Below, piece after piece: positions 1-12,119 of a stretch of DNA of 64,000 nt. The notes under the pieces were generated by a model. It saw only the letters and a list, made by a program, of their open reading frames with translations, did not search any database and was not told the origin of the DNA. Source of the DNA: Chelydra serpentina (Eukaryota > Chordata > Testudines > Chelydridae); assembly GCA_037349315.1 (NCBI GenBank), contig JBAIAC010000051.1:26014001-26078000 (forward strand), read 5' to 3'. Made by a program: the position numbers and the translations under genes. The first letter of the stretch is position 1. Every line of letters starts with the position of its first letter.

Positions 1-627
1 AATCTGATTCCACGTGCATTACAAATAAATGTCCTAATACAATGCAACTAGACAAACCATCATAGTAGGACAAGTGAAAATCACAATTGAATAGACATAC
101 TTAAATGATATGGGAAGTTTTTCAGAAGTCTGCAGTCAGATTCATTAAAGGATTAACAAATCTTGTCAACAAACATAGCACAGTGTAGCTCAGCATTGTA
201 TTGGTCATTTTTGAGTGCTGATATCTTTCTGGCTAAGTTGTAACTATATATTTGCAATAAATAGAAAATAATTCAGTCAGTATTTGTCTTTTCCAGCTTC
301 ACACACTGGCTAATCTCTCCCCCCCCCCCCCCGCCCTACTAGCTTGTTCAATCTGATAAAATATTGTCCATTACATTAATCCAGCACAGGTATGAAAGTG
401 AAATCATGAATCCAAAAGATACGATAGATTTCACGAATCTGATAAATGTTTGATAACAAATTCATGATCCTGATCACAAATTCGGGTAAGTCTGAGAAGA
501 AATGTAATGGTTCCCGAAAATTGACAGTACTGTTAGTTTTAGTAAAACTATCAATTTGTTCATAGATTTTATAAACCTGTTAATTTCACCCTTCTGGCAT
601 GTAATATATACTGGGTGTCTTAGCCCA
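1..627. other. AT-rich non-coding stretch
   Basis: No open frame, RNA or recognisable repeat end is visible in this stretch. It holds a 14-base C tract at 319-332. I see nothing else to annotate before the MITE that begins at 628. Confidence 0.6.
319..332. repeat. poly-C homopolymer (14 C)
   Basis: Fourteen consecutive C bases. Length is likely to vary between individuals and sequencing runs. Confidence 0.9.
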
Positions 628-917
628 GGGCTACACTAGGGGAGAGGGTCGATCTATGATACGCAGCTTCAGCTACGTGAATAACGTAGCTGAAGTCGGC
701 GTATCGTAATTGATTTACCTGGCCATGAGGACGGCGGCAAGTCGATCGCTGCCGCTCCCCCGTCGACTCCGCTTCCACCTTTCGATGAGGTGGATTTCCG
801 GAGCCGACGGGGAGCGCTTTCGGGGATCGATTAATTGCGTCTAAACGAGACGCGAAAAATCGATCCCCGAAAGATCAATTGCTACCCACCAATCCGGTGG
901 GTAGTGAAGACAAGCCC
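628..917. mobile_element. Three-hairpin MITE, Harbinger-like (copy 1)
   Basis: This is a non-autonomous DNA element of about 290 bp. The left end GGGCTACACTAG pairs with the right end, whose reverse complement reads GGGCTTGTCTTCACTA; the left end seems to have lost a few bases. The flanking triplets are CCA (625-627) and TCA (918-920), compatible with one decayed 3-bp target duplication. Inside are successive inverted repeats: a hairpin around CTTCAGCTACGT / ACGTAGCTGAAG, a middle one around CCCGTCGACTCC, and a third around the TCGATCCCCGA-type arms. A second copy at 54541-54826 has the same three-hairpin plan. The TGTCTACAC-type ends resemble those of the full Harbinger element at 19416, so PIF/Harbinger is the likely class. 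The short frame through it is not a gene. Confidence 0.75.
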
Positions 918-1046
918 TCAGAGTCCAACCAATTATGTTAGCAAAGGATTTGGGGGGCCCTGGAAGCAGATAAAAGGAGGGATGCAAAGGAGACGATTTG
1001 CTTTAAAAATATCCTTCACATTGTGAAAGCAATATTTTAGCTTTTT

Positions 1047-1224
1047 GAATCATAGAATATCAGGGTTAGAAGGGACCTTAGGAGGTCATCTAGTCTAACC
1101 CCCTGCTCAAAGCAAGACTAATCCCGAATTTTTGCCCTAGATCCCTAAATGGCCCCCTCAAAGATTGAACTCACAACACTGGGTTTAGCAAGCCAATGCT
1201 CAAACCACTGAGCTATCCCTCCCC
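1047..1224 (-). mobile_element. tRNA-derived SINE with CR1 tail (Cry I type)
   Basis: On the minus strand the element starts with a tRNA-like head: GAGGGATAGCTCAGTGG supplies an A box and GAGTTCAATC a B-box-like segment. It then runs into a CR1-type tail that ends in GATTCTATG-like bases at the plus-strand left edge (1047). It is about 178 bp and looks full length. Several changes from the other copies here mark it as moderately old. Turtle SINEs of this kind borrow a LINE 3' tail so that the LINE reverse transcriptase can copy them. Confidence 0.88.
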
Positions 1225-1558
1225 TCAAGGGAATTGACTGCATTGTGGGAAGATTACCTGTGGGACTCCCCACCACAGGATATTATTGTGGTATATATTG
1301 TAACCTAGAAAATTTTAAATGAGCCTTAGACATTTGTCTGAGTAAGAATAGCATCTGTCATTAGGGTTAGGGTTATTTAGTTATTCCTTCTACTTCAGGT
1401 CAAAACAGGATCAACAGCTGGGCTCAGGATGAAATATTCCTAAACTTTACTATATTGTGCTTTATGGAGGTTTTACATCTTCCTACAACACATATGACCG
1501 TAGCCATTATTGGAGATAATATATTGGACTAGCCAGATGTGGTGTATAGGAATAGGAT

Positions 1559-1737
1559 AGTATCCCTTTAAATAGTTTGTGAGCTTCCTACTGGTGCTGA
1601 TGATGTTCTCTGTTGTGGAAGCCACCAGAAATCAGCCTTACATGTTTGTGTAGTTAGTAAATAGGGTTAGATGGGACCCAGCTATACCTGTGGAGTTTCT
1701 TCATGTCAATATCACTGTGCAAAGAGCAAAAGTATAC
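1559..1737 (+). repeat. 5' LTR of the Gypsy relic
   Basis: Matches the segment at 4121-4329 in order and orientation, with small insertions and deletions. It ends in ACA just before the primer-binding-like segment. The start is set by alignment to the 3' copy, where the purine tract fixes the boundary. Confidence 0.6.
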
Positions 1738-2210
1738 AATAATTGGTGACGCGCGTGGGATCCTAACCCAGTCATACAGTAGAATGGAGAGTGATTGCCG
1801 AGGTCTTGTGTGAATGGAACTAAAACGAAACTGCAGCCACTGGGACTGGGGTTACACTGATGCTTTAGAAAGGAAATAAAGGTTTTGAAATGTGTTAGAA
1901 AAGGGATACAAATTATTGATGCTGGCACAAAGCAAGAATTAGCTTTTGGACAAGGCAGGACAGTATCAGAACCTTAAAACCTATGAAAGCAACATTGTTC
2001 TTGAAGAGGGAGCAATTCCTAAATTTTGCATGCTTGTCCAGTGCCTTTTGAGATATGGGAAAGGTAGAGGTAGAACTTCAGCCCTTCCTGGACTCTGGAT
2101 TATAGCCAAGGTTGACTCGAGTGAATAGGGCACCCCAGAGCACCAGTAATGAAAAGGAATGGATACAAGTATCTGAGGTGCTTTCAAGGTTATCATTAAC
2201 CTAGCATATC

Positions 2211-3890
2211 ATGCAGCTCAGTGCACCTTTGCTGATAATACTAGCTTGTGACACTTCCCCGTATGGAGTCGCAACCATGATTATACCTGTGATGGAAGAT
2301 TAGATTGAAAGGCCTACGGTCTTTGCTTCTAGATCTCTTTCCTTGGAAGAACAGAGCGATGCTCACATTGATAGAGGAGCTCTGAGTTTAGTTTGAGGAG
2401 TTAAAAAGTTTCACCACTATCTGTATGGGAAAGAATTAACTCCGGGCAATATTCTTGGGCTCTTGCTGTTATGACAGAGTACAAAAGTATCAACGAGCGT
2501 GTGAACGCCCATTGCTTGTCATGCTTACCTTTGGAAGAGGCAGGCAAGGATACTGCTGTGGAACCAGCGAACAGCGATATGTTCTACATGGCACAAATTG
2601 AACCCTTGCCAGTGACAAAAGCCAAACTAAAAATGATCCAGCACTGGCTAGCAAGCATGATATTATGATGAAAGGATAGACTCGTGCACACAAACATCCG
2701 CTTCCAGTGGTTTTGATCAAAAAGAACAGTCAAGTGTATATCCAGGTTCCCTAATGTTTGGCATGAGAATGGTTATTTCTATGCAGCTCACACATTTTCG
2801 AGAATTACATGATGCCGTTTAGTAATTCTGAAAATCGACGTCCCAGCCAGGAGTTGCATGTGGTAGCCAGGGGTGGATATACAAATGGAGAAATGGCAAA
2901 ATAGCGTCCAAGGTGTCAGCAAATACAACACAGGCCTAAACATGTTCCTTTGCAACATTTGCAGAGGCCAACTATCCCCGTGGCTGTGAATCCACCTAGA
3001 ATATTTATGGGACATATGTTTTTGATTGTAGTAGATGCCCATTCCCTATGGTGCAAAATATTAATTCAAATACTTCCGTGCAGAGAGTGGAAGTGTTAAG
3101 ACACTCGTTTTCGAGGACAGGAGTTCATGAACAGATTGCAAAGTGGAAAGGGAACTCAATTCACATCCAAAGCATTTCGATTATCTCTCAAAACAAACTG
3201 AACCAAACATGTCACATCAGTTCCTTGACATCCTGCTACAAGTGGATTAGCAGAAAGATTTACCCAGACGTTCAAGCCAGCAATTTGTGCTATGGCTCTG
3301 GAGAAAGGTAGATTGCAAACACAAGATAGTAGATTTTCTGCTGACCTTAGGGTGACCAAATATCCCAATTTTATAGGGACAGTCCTGATATTAAGGCTTT
3401 GTCTTATATAGGCACCTATTACCCCCTATCCCGTCCTGATTTTTTTACACTTGCTGCCTGGTCACCATAGCTGGCCTGTGGGAATGCAGCTCATGCTACT
3501 ACAAGTCAGACACCAGCGATGTTGTTTATAGGATGTAATTTTAAGTCTTACCTGGACTTTTTAAAGCTTTTTCTAGAGAGGGGTGTTTCTAAGAAACAGT
3601 GTGATCAAATGACCACAGATACTCACACCCAACTGTGCAGTGTTCACATGGGAGAAAAAGTCTTAGTAAGAGGTGACTGAAATAATTTGTGGAAACCTGG
3701 AGTGATCACTTCATAGACTGGTCCTCTGGCTTTTGGGGTGGACCTGACACTGGACATGTCATGGAGGGGACACATAGACCAGCTCTCGAGCATAAGATCA
3801 GCAGGATGGTCTACACCAGAGCTGCCTATCGGAAATACCGAGCCTGCAATGCAGCCACAAAGAGTGACTCATGATAGTGCCAGTAATTCT
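2211..3890 (+). pseudogene. Gypsy pol relic: RT end, RNase H, integrase
   Basis: Coding remnants are spread over all three plus frames with many stops. Near 2245 the peptide LACDTSPYGV matches the start of the RNase H region of Gypsy-type polyproteins. LSCLPLEE (about 2515-2540) matches the RNase H end. From about 2850 to 3340 come integrase pieces, including a VVDAHS-like stretch, GTQFTSKAF, and HPATSGLAERFTQTFK, the usual integrase core end. After the MITE at 3350-3467 the frame resumes with ATTSQTPAMLF, then VLVRGD near 3670 and GHIDQLSS near 3775, which is the C-terminal chromatin-binding end. It cannot encode a working protein. Confidence 0.78.
3350..3467. mobile_element. Small MITE with TA flanks, nested in the Gypsy relic
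   Basis: The ends are near-inverted: GGGTGACCA on the left and TGGTCACCA on the right, with TA at 3348-3349 and 3468-3469. The interior has the pyrimidine-rich CCTATTACCCCCTATCCC motif common to this repeat class. A TA duplication fits a Tc1/mariner-type element, but TA could be part of the inverted repeat. The integrase-derived frame continues on both sides, which shows that this insertion is younger than the Gypsy copy. Confidence 0.65.
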
Positions 3891-4105
3891 CATGGGCCTG
3901 CATCTACCACATGTGATACCAAACCAGGAAGATGTTGCTGATTTAGCTACACTGTAAAGTACAGATTACTTGTGATGCCTACGCAATGTTATTCAGAGAG
4001 ATGTCATAAACCACCTCTGAGACTTAACTTGTAGCGTGTTGTATATTCAATGACAGTAGTTTTGATAGTAATGCATTTTTAATTTTGTTTAAAGGTCCTT
4101 TACAT

Positions 4106-4118
4106 CAAAGGAGGAGGA
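4106..4118 (+). promoter_or_regulatory. Polypurine tract of the Gypsy relic
   Basis: The purine run AAAGGAGGAGGAA sits immediately 5' of the 3' LTR. In LTR retrotransposons this is where plus-strand DNA synthesis starts. Confidence 0.6.
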
Positions 4119-4120
4119 AT

Positions 4121-4329
4121 TGTATCCCTTTACGTAATTTGTGATCTCTCTAGTGGTGCTCAATGTTTTATATTTTGCAAGCAGCCAGACACCAGTTAGT
4201 GGAACAGGCTGTATAGAGGTAAGCTTTACATGTTTGTGTATAGTTAGTAAACATGGTTATTTAGCAGCCAGATGTGCTTCTGTTATTTCTTCATATTATT
4301 TTTATCGTTTAAAGACCAAAGACACAACA
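4121..4329 (+). repeat. 3' LTR of the Gypsy relic
   Basis: Starts TGTATCCC right after the polypurine tract and ends near ACACAACA. It is about 30 bp longer than the 5' copy because of insertions in the middle. The two copies differ at many positions, which points to an old insertion. Confidence 0.6.
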
Positions 4330-4743
4330 CTAAACCATTGATCTGTTCCAATCTTTGTTTTCTTTTTTTCTTTCATTGCCCGGGATCACTGTAATGTATT
4401 TAAAACCAGGATTGGTGCTGGATGGCGTTAAAATCTGCTGTCCCAATACATAATTACCATCCAAAAGTCTTAAAAAGATTGTATTCCTTCATGAACCACT
4501 CAACCATTGCTGAAGAGTCCAATGTGTATAATGTCACTGTACATTTAGCTTTTAATAATTTAACATGGCTCTTTATTACCTGAGTAAGTTATATTAAGAG
4601 TCAAGTTTTCAGCGGTCTAGTCTCCTGTTTGGAGATTTCCGTTTGTGCTTGTAAAACTCCTTCTACACTGTGTGTCCTCAGGCAATTGTGTGTACAGCTC
4701 TTAGGAGACACACATCTCACTGACTGTCAGCACATCTACAATT

Positions 4744-5003
4744 GAGCTGGAGGTGTGAGTCTCAGAATGCACAGATGCACCCACTTGAGCTGTGTCTGAA
4801 CTAGCACCTAAAATGAGCAGTGTCTCAACTGCACCACGGGCTAGCCACACCAAGGACAATCCCACCTGCCATGGGTATGTACGTGGGCAGCTAGCTCAAG
4901 TCACCACCCATTCTGCTGCAGACATTCTGCTATTTTTAGGTGCTAGCTTGAGCACAGCTAGCACCGGTCTGTCTATGTGAGCTGGGAATCACACCTTGCA
5001 GCT
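4744..5003. mobile_element. Inverted-repeat MITE candidate
   Basis: GAGCTGGAGGTGTGA at the left edge is inverted at the right edge as TCACACCTTGCAGCTC, about 260 bp apart. The interior has repeated AGCTAGC / GCTAGCACC motifs in both orientations. A related piece appears near 33860-33945. No target duplication was identified. Confidence 0.4.
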
Positions 5004-5030
5004 CAAATGGGTGTAGAAGAGGCAGGTAGA

Positions 5031-8000
5031 GGTGTACGTGCTCAGATTTGTGCCAGCAATTCATGGGGGATGCAAAAAAAATAAAATAAAGTGCACATCT
5101 TTTTGCAGGGGCAAATTGACTCCACAAGAGAACTGAATATTTACCCCTCAATATAAACTTTTGTGGCAAATGAAAATGAAGGTTTTCATGAAAAAGGACT
5201 TAGGAATGTTGTAGTTGCCAGACAACCCTTAAAATATCTCCAGTAACAGAATACACAAATCAGGCAGAGGAGCAAATTTCACAATTGTGGTGCCTTTCAA
5301 AAGCTGAACAGTGAGAACATACATTATATTTTGCCTGCTGGACCAGTGTAGCTGTTATATTACTGTTGCTCTGCAAGCACCCCACTGGAGAGGACCTCTT
5401 TTTTCTCCAGCTTTCCAGTAACAATACTCTGGTCATGCCATAATTGCAGCCCCGCTAGGTGCAGAGAGGAAAGGTGCAGATGGCAGGGAGAGTAAAAAGC
5501 ACCACAAGCACTGCCATCATAAGGTACCTTATAATCATGCATGCCTGATCTTCCCGGTGGCGTATACATCACTAGGGCAATGATTTACACTGCTTATGTA
5601 TAAAGGAACCATAATGCTGTACAGCACCTCACAACCTGTAAGGCTTGATGGTGTCTATCCATAAATGAAGGCTTCTGATGGAACCACTCAATCAAATTCT
5701 ATCCAGACCTCCTGGCAAGTGGATTGGATCACCCTCCACTCTTTGTAGAAAAGCAATAGTCATTACATCTCTCGATGACTGAGCTGCATATCTTGAAGTA
5801 ATCAAGATCAGCTTGTTTGAGAGCAGACTTGCTCCCATCCCTTAACCCTTAGCATCTCACCGACCACCTAGGAGAAAAGTGTGTGTTATAGGCAGGGCTG
5901 GTAGCGCCCCTTACGGTTAAGGTTGCCAGATACTTCCCATTATACAGTTCTGTTTTCAGTTGCATATAGCTTTGCTAAATTTAATTTTCCAAGCTGGATT
6001 TCTGCCTCAGGAGCAGCAATTGCAGTGAAAGTCCTGCTCAGCCCCTGCATCCCAGGACTGGAGCATGCTCAGTGTAGATGGAATCCTCAGTGAATTTAGC
6101 TGCCAAACTCTAACAAATCTCTACTGAGCATGTGCAAATTGAGATTTTTCAAAGGTTTAGAACTTGGCAAATATGGGTGGATTTGCAGGGGAACTACACC
6201 AGGATGAGTTACTCCCAAATTTCAAGTCCCTTCTCCAAAACAGTTGTAAGATTATTTTTTTTAACATGAGCAAAACAATGTATTTTCCCTAGTCTCGTTC
6301 TCAGAAACAGCTGGACATTGTTGAAAGTTCTCCAGAAAAATTCAGCCTGAGGCAGACCTTCAGCATGGAAAATTCCTTCCTTCCTTCACCCCCCCGCCCC
6401 CCCAAAAAATCAAAGTTTGGCAAGTTATAAGCAACTGAAATCAGGGTCTTATATTAGGAAGTGTAAAAGGTGCTACCAGCCCCCCCACCCCCTCACCTCA
6501 CAAACAGAGTATTGCAAGAGAATGTCTACTGTTCGTGTACTTCAGAGATGGGCCAAGAAATATCTTGGTCAGATAAGGACATGCACTATGCAAAGAATCA
6601 ATAGTATTTACTGTAGTTTAGTAATTGCTGGTTTTCTCCAAAGAGAAATTCCTGCTCCACATTTGCAATGTGACATGCGGGAGGTGAGATTAGCCACATA
6701 AATCCAATCAAAGCTAGCGTGTTGCATATAGCAAAAATCTCTAGGCCCTGCTTTGAAAAATTAAATAATTCATCACAAACTTTAATAGGAGAAAAAAAGA
6801 GAGAGAGAGGAAAAAAAGGGGGGGAAAGTATTTAAAGGAACTCTGTGATCAATATGACATGAAAATAAATTTTGAAACTTTCTTTTATCTGGTAAAACAG
6901 AACAGGATTTCCTTGAAACTTGAACGTTACATGATCTGATAGTCAGGTGCACTTCAAAGCCTGATGGGCTCTTCTTAAGCAGGGCTCTGAAATTCTGACT
7001 CCAGGGTACTTCTGATGCACTAGCAGACTAAGATTAAACAAAACAGAACAGACAGTTTGGCAGACAGCAGGCTCCTAGAACATGAGGCAATGGCAACATT
7101 TGCTATGCAGTTCAGCAATATAGCCACATAAATGATAAGAAAATTGGTTTAGATGAAGGAGTAAAAGACCTGAAATAGCCCAAATCTTGAGGCCAAAACT
7201 TTGAGGTTTACTAAATGTTGGTTATCTTCCTCTTTTAAATCTTTGGTGCATATCCATATTTGTTGGTTTCTATAAGGACCGTAAACAGAAATAGTGAAAT
7301 ACCAGGAATATGGTTATTTAGATGATATTTTGAAAATGAAAAACGACTAAAGTGTTCAGCCATACATTTCAGAATCTGCATAAGTTTCAGGTTCGGTTTA
7401 TTTTCAGAGACAGACAAAGGCTCAGGAGTTATTTTATCCTCCAACCATTTGTCATGAGGATCTAGCAAATGACTGTTAAATGCATCTGAGTGTTTCCTCT
7501 TCCAGAGCCTCATTCCTGGAAGACGATTCCTGTGTAGTAAACATTGTCTGCCACATTTCAGACAATGCCGTGTAAGATATTGCAGGAAAATATCTGTGCA
7601 TTTGTAGGTTTGTGCATATGTGACTATTCTGCATCCTAGGCATGATGCTGGAGAACTGGGTGTATTCTGGCACTGATCCAGGGCCCATTGAAGACAATGG
7701 AAGGAATCTAATTGACCTGAGTGAGCATTGGCTCAGGCGCTTTCAGTTTAAACAGGCTGCCTAGTGTCAGCTGCTAGCAGTGGTTTGTGGAGACTGTGCT
7801 GAGCAATTCTCTTATCATGCTTTCAAGGAGTCTGTCTCCATTTCTATTGATGGGCCAGTGGTAGGGCTTGGACTGAGCCAGGGCACCAGTGAAAGGAGCA
7901 CACAGGACGTGGGGTCAACAAGGCCATGTGGGAGATGAGGGAGTTGATCCGAGGAGCTGTTGCTGCAGCAGCTGCTGAGGATTGCCTGCTGCATCCCTGC

Positions 8001-8648
8001 ACCGAGGAGGTAGAGTAGATGTCCAAGAAGGGGAGTTGGCCCAACACATGCCACTGGCGGACCCCGAGCCCCAGCAAGGGAACCTATCAGACCTCAATGA
8101 GAGACCCCAAATCGCAGGGCAAGACCCCACAAGAGCCCCAGACACCAGTGCTCATCAGTTCAGGACCCCAATGCACCCCAGTGTGGGACTTGACGCCTCA
8201 GTGAGCTACCATCCATGCACAATCACTTGTGTCTGAATTTGGGGCCATGCCTCTATGTTGTTTAGGTGTTTAAACTGTGTTCATGATGGTGTCTGCCCAT
8301 CACCATAGCATCTGGGCATTAAGTGAGTTTTCTGTTGTGGAGCTTGGAAGAGTACCGCCACCTATTTTTTCCCCAAATTACCTCCTGGCCAGCAGTAAAT
8401 TCTAAATCCTTCTCACTTTAGTCTGATGGCAGATCTCTGCTAGCAGAAGGCAGAAAAATGCTGCATTTCTCTCTCCATGCTATATAAGGAGAAATTTCTG
8501 ATTGTATTATGGATTATTGCTCCCTAGGCTTCTCTTCCCTTTTCCAAACAGAGGGCCTGATCCGGCTCCCTTTGAAGCCAATGGCAAAAAGGCACTATGC
8601 AATGAAAATAACAATACACACACCCGAAAGAAAAGCCCTGTTTCGAGG
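5031..8648. other. Non-coding stretch without a recognisable gene
   Basis: All open frames here are short, overlap on both strands and lack features of coding sequence. A purine-rich run lies at 6788-6830. The part around 5990-6170 contains GAGCATGCTCAGT and its near-inverse TACTGAGCATGTGC, suggesting an old palindromic repeat of unknown class. Nothing else can be supported. Confidence 0.5.
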
Positions 8649-8656
8649 GGCTAGGA

Positions 8657-8967
8657 CAGGGGTCGGCAACCTTTCAGAAGTGGTGTGCCAAGTCTTCATT
8701 TATTCACTCCAATTTAAGGTTTCGCGTGCCAGTAATACATTTTAATGTTTTTAGAAGGTCTCTTTCTATAAGTCTTTAATATATAACTAAACTATTATTG
8801 TATGTAAAGTAAATAAGTTTTTTAAAATGTTTAAGAAGCTTTACTTAAAATTAAATTAAAATGGAAAGCCCCTCAGACCAGTGGCCAGGACCCAGGTAGT
8901 GTGAGTGCCACTGAAAATCAGCTCACGTGCCGCCTTTGGCACCCGTGCCATAGGTTGCCTACCTCTG
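8657..8967. mobile_element. Non-autonomous hAT element with perfect 8-bp TSD
   Basis: The element begins CAGGGGTCGGCAACCTTT and ends AGGTTGCCTACCTCTG, giving imperfect terminal inverted repeats that start CAG and end CTG. It is flanked by identical 8-bp duplications GGCTAGGA at 8649-8656 and 8968-8975. Eight-base duplications with CAG..CTG ends are typical of the hAT superfamily. The 311-bp interior is AT-rich and has no transposase. Confidence 0.92.
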
Positions 8968-9029
8968 GGCTAGGACTTAAGTAGGGACTTAAGGGTGCCA
9001 ATGCCATGTGCTGGGCCTGTGAATTTCAC

Positions 9030-9108
9030 CCAAAATGATTAAGTGAATTTCCCAGGGTCTAGGCAGCATAGCTGGGAATGGAACCCAGGAGTCCTTATCC
9101 TTGCTTCA
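9030..9108 (+). repeat. MIR-like SINE fragment
   Basis: The order of AAGTGAATTTCCCAGGGTC, AGCTGGGAATGGAACCC and AGGAGTCC follows the second half of an ancient MIR-type CORE-SINE. Highly diverged, so the exact limits are uncertain. Confidence 0.5.
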
Positions 9109-11450
9109 GATACCTCAGGTGAAAATATCAGTTAACTTCCAGCAATGGAGAGTGTTTACTTTAAGCATTTTTAAAGACACTTTGTACCAGTATGAACATT
9201 CAGACCATCAGCTGACTGATTGTCTGACACCAGTTGTTCCAGGAAGCAAACAAACATCTGTAAACAAAAAGTATGTTAACACCAAGATGCCAGAGCAGTA
9301 GCAATACCGTATTTTAGTAATATACAGCTTGAACTATGGGACAATGCTACCCCATCACATCCCATAACCACACAAACACAACACTGCAGTTAGCACAAAA
9401 GACAGACTCAATATTTTCTGAACTGATAGACTATCTATTGAAAACCTGTTCATACATTTTAATGGGATAACGGGGACTCCACAGAATTCTATGGAGTTAT
9501 AGTGCTCATCAGAAAGTTCAGTACTTTCCATGTACAGAAGAAAATATCATTTGCAGAGATTTCCTGCCAGTCTCATCTATCTCCCTCACTGAGCTATTCC
9601 TGTTTGTGTCTTATTTATGGTGGTAATTTTGATGCTACAGTTGGTGCACATGATCCACTGTATATTTCTGTTGCTTGCCTTGAAATTGATCTTTTCAGCT
9701 CATAGCTGAAGTCATTTATTTGTCCACAATATAACCAGCCACTGACCTGTTTCTTGGGAACTGCTTTTGCAATGCCTGAGATTTTTTTCCCTAATAGTAT
9801 ATACATTCTTTATTATTGCATTTAAATATTCATGAACAATTCATAGAATCCTAAATGACTGAAAAATAGATTCATGGGTTAAACATTTCTGGAGGAACCT
9901 TTAACTCTTGTCATCATATGTTTATCAGGGAAGGAAGCAGGAACTGTGGGGTGTTGGACTTGCCTGGGTTGTTACATTTTTAAAATAAATGGCATATTTA
10001 ATCCATCTACAAAACAAAGTGACTCATCTGCTCACAAGCTACTGTAATGGGTTATGAAGAATTTCACACAGAGCGCAGTTTGGTTTCACTGTCCTGCATT
10101 ATCATGGCCACTGGAGATTTTGGTGTTCAAAATTATATATATATATATAATATAAATTAGACGTATATAAGTCTATTTCAGCCTAGGGCTTGTTCATAAA
10201 CCATTGTCTGCAACTACTGCGTAAAGTACCGGCTATTCAGACCTCTCTATTTGCACAGTGTGATTGGTCATCTAAGGCACAAGCTATTATTTGTGCTCTC
10301 CATGTTATTCAAACTATTGAACATTCTCTGTTTGGTTTTGTTCATACCTATTTAACTCAAAAGCCTGAATAAATAATAGGGAAAAAAGCTCTCTTTGTTA
10401 AAGATTTAGCACTTTGCCCCTTCCATTAAGGACTGAGAAAGCTCCCAATCCACTTTTCTGGGGCTTTCGAGGGAGACCTCCAGCTAAAACAGGGTCAAAA
10501 ATATTTGGCATTCTTGATATGTCTACAGTAAAAAAATGGCAGAAAAATACGTTTTTAAAATGTCATTCCTGCCCTTTCCCCCCATTTGGTCACATTTAAT
10601 TCAGTGCTCAGTGTACCTGTAGGCTCCATTCTGGCTGAGCAGAGAGCCCAAGAGGCCTGGCAGTGGATCTCACAATAGAAAAGCTAGTCTCTCTCTCCAA
10701 TTCTTCCAATAAATCAGACCCAGTGTGTACAGACTGATTCACGGCAGTGCCCTGATCCTGCGGTCAGATGTGCTCCATGTGCCAGCATGCCCCACAGCTG
10801 AAGAGGTCCATGCGGGTCGATCCAGTGGCAGGATCGGGGCCTATGATATTTGGATAATATTGAATCTGGCCATTTTTATCCCAGCAAGGAAGTTGGAGAT
10901 TTTTATTTATTTATTGGCCCTTAAACTAACTTGTCCTGACAAAGACTGAGGTTTTCAGAGAACAGCAGGGTCTAGAAAAACCTCTTGCCTGCTGTAAAGC
11001 AGGAATTAAATTATGAGGTTCAGAAGCCTATGGGGCCATGACATTCAATTGTTCTCCCTTCAGAAATCAGATCAATTTGAAAACACTGGCCCAGGCTACT
11101 CCCCTTATCTTGACCTCTTACTCAGTTCTTTGTAGTACACGACTACACCCTTGTCCTCTCCAGCATGCTAAACTCAGGAAATCCATTTGTCTCCTCTTGC
11201 CGATAGACCATTTGATAAAGTTGATATGCAAGAAGCTACCGCCAGTGATTCAATAATCTAGGCCTGAGTTTGCGAGCAGTACAAACCCTCACTTATTTCC
11301 ACCTACTGTCATGCAGGGCAATCTGTTTTACATCTCCACTGCATCCATAATACACAGGATCGCCAGATGCTTTGCAGAGGTTCAATGATCTGCTAAAGGG
11401 AAAAAAAGAAGGTTTTCAGGATCAGTGTCTGAGGGAGGAGGGGAAAGTCC
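9109..11450. other. Non-coding stretch without a recognisable gene
   Basis: AT-rich sequence with only short, unsupported frames. An alternating TA tract lies at about 10133-10155. No RNA gene or clear transposon end was seen. Confidence 0.5.
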
Positions 11451-11457
11451 TAGACAG

Positions 11458-11512
11458 ATTCCTGAACCGTAAGGCCAGAAGGAACCACCAAGATCATCTT
11501 GTCTGAGCACTT
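11458..11512 (-). repeat. CR1/L3-like 3' tail fragment
   Basis: AAGGCCAGAAGGAACCACCAA and GATCATCTTGTCTGA follow the diverged 3' tail seen better preserved at 34082 and 45318. Short and old. Confidence 0.45.
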
Positions 11513-12119
11513 GCCTAGGAGACGGAGTAGCGTGTGTGAGAAAATGACACTGCACACACCTCCCTTAGCTGTAGGATCTCCTGGAGAGGAGACACGCAGG
11601 ATGGCAGGACTAGCAGACAGGAAGGAGCCAGCGGGTAGTAGGAAGCTTTGGGGAGTTTGATTGCTGTGAGTCCATAGTAAGTTCTGAAAACTAGGAAGGT
11701 GATTTTGCGTAAGACTGGCCGATGGACAGGAAGCTGGTAAAAGTGCCAGTGATAGGATCCCAATTCCATTCAATGGCACTAGATACCAGCATGAGCTGGT
11801 CAAGCGATGCCAAAGTGTAAGAAAACGACAGCCCCCATGGAGTCTGTCAGGGCAGGTACTGCCCACATACTGTTTGGGCCCCCAGTGTCTAGCTGGCATT
11901 GCTGTCTGTTCCTGACCCAGTGGTAGGTTGTCCTGTAGTATGATGCTATCACTGCTCTCTCTCCACCTTGCAGAGTCAGGTACAGGTTTTCCTAGTGGAT
12001 TTTTGATGGCACATGACATATTTTATGATCCCTGATAAGATGAGGAAAATCTGTCTCGCACACTGCTTCATATTTGGGACATTGGATTAGAAGCGTCTCC
12101 GTCTCAATCTCTTTTCTGT

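Larger units (their letters stand above)
1559..4329 (+). mobile_element. Decayed Gypsy-type LTR retrotransposon
   Basis: Two related terminal segments (1559-1737 and 4121-4329) flank about 2.4 kb holding remnants of pol. Both terminal copies share TATCCCTTTA near the start, TGGTGCT, and TTACATGTTTGTGTA followed by GTTAGTAAA. A primer-binding-like segment TTGGTGACGCGCGTGGGAT lies just after the first, and a purine tract AAAGGAGGAGGAA just before the second. Gag, protease and most of the reverse transcriptase are missing, so this is an internally deleted relic. A small MITE (3350-3467) is nested in the integrase region. No clear 5-bp target duplication was found, so the outer edges are approximate. 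Confidence 0.75.

Noticed and set aside
1361..1376. Interstitial telomere repeat (TTAGGGTTAGGG)
   Set aside because: Only two units occur, too few to claim a telomeric array.
11450..12019. 189-residue minus-strand frame
   Set aside because: Proline/serine/leucine-rich translation without any family motif, overlapping an old CR1 tail fragment at one end. No splice or start context; a chance frame.
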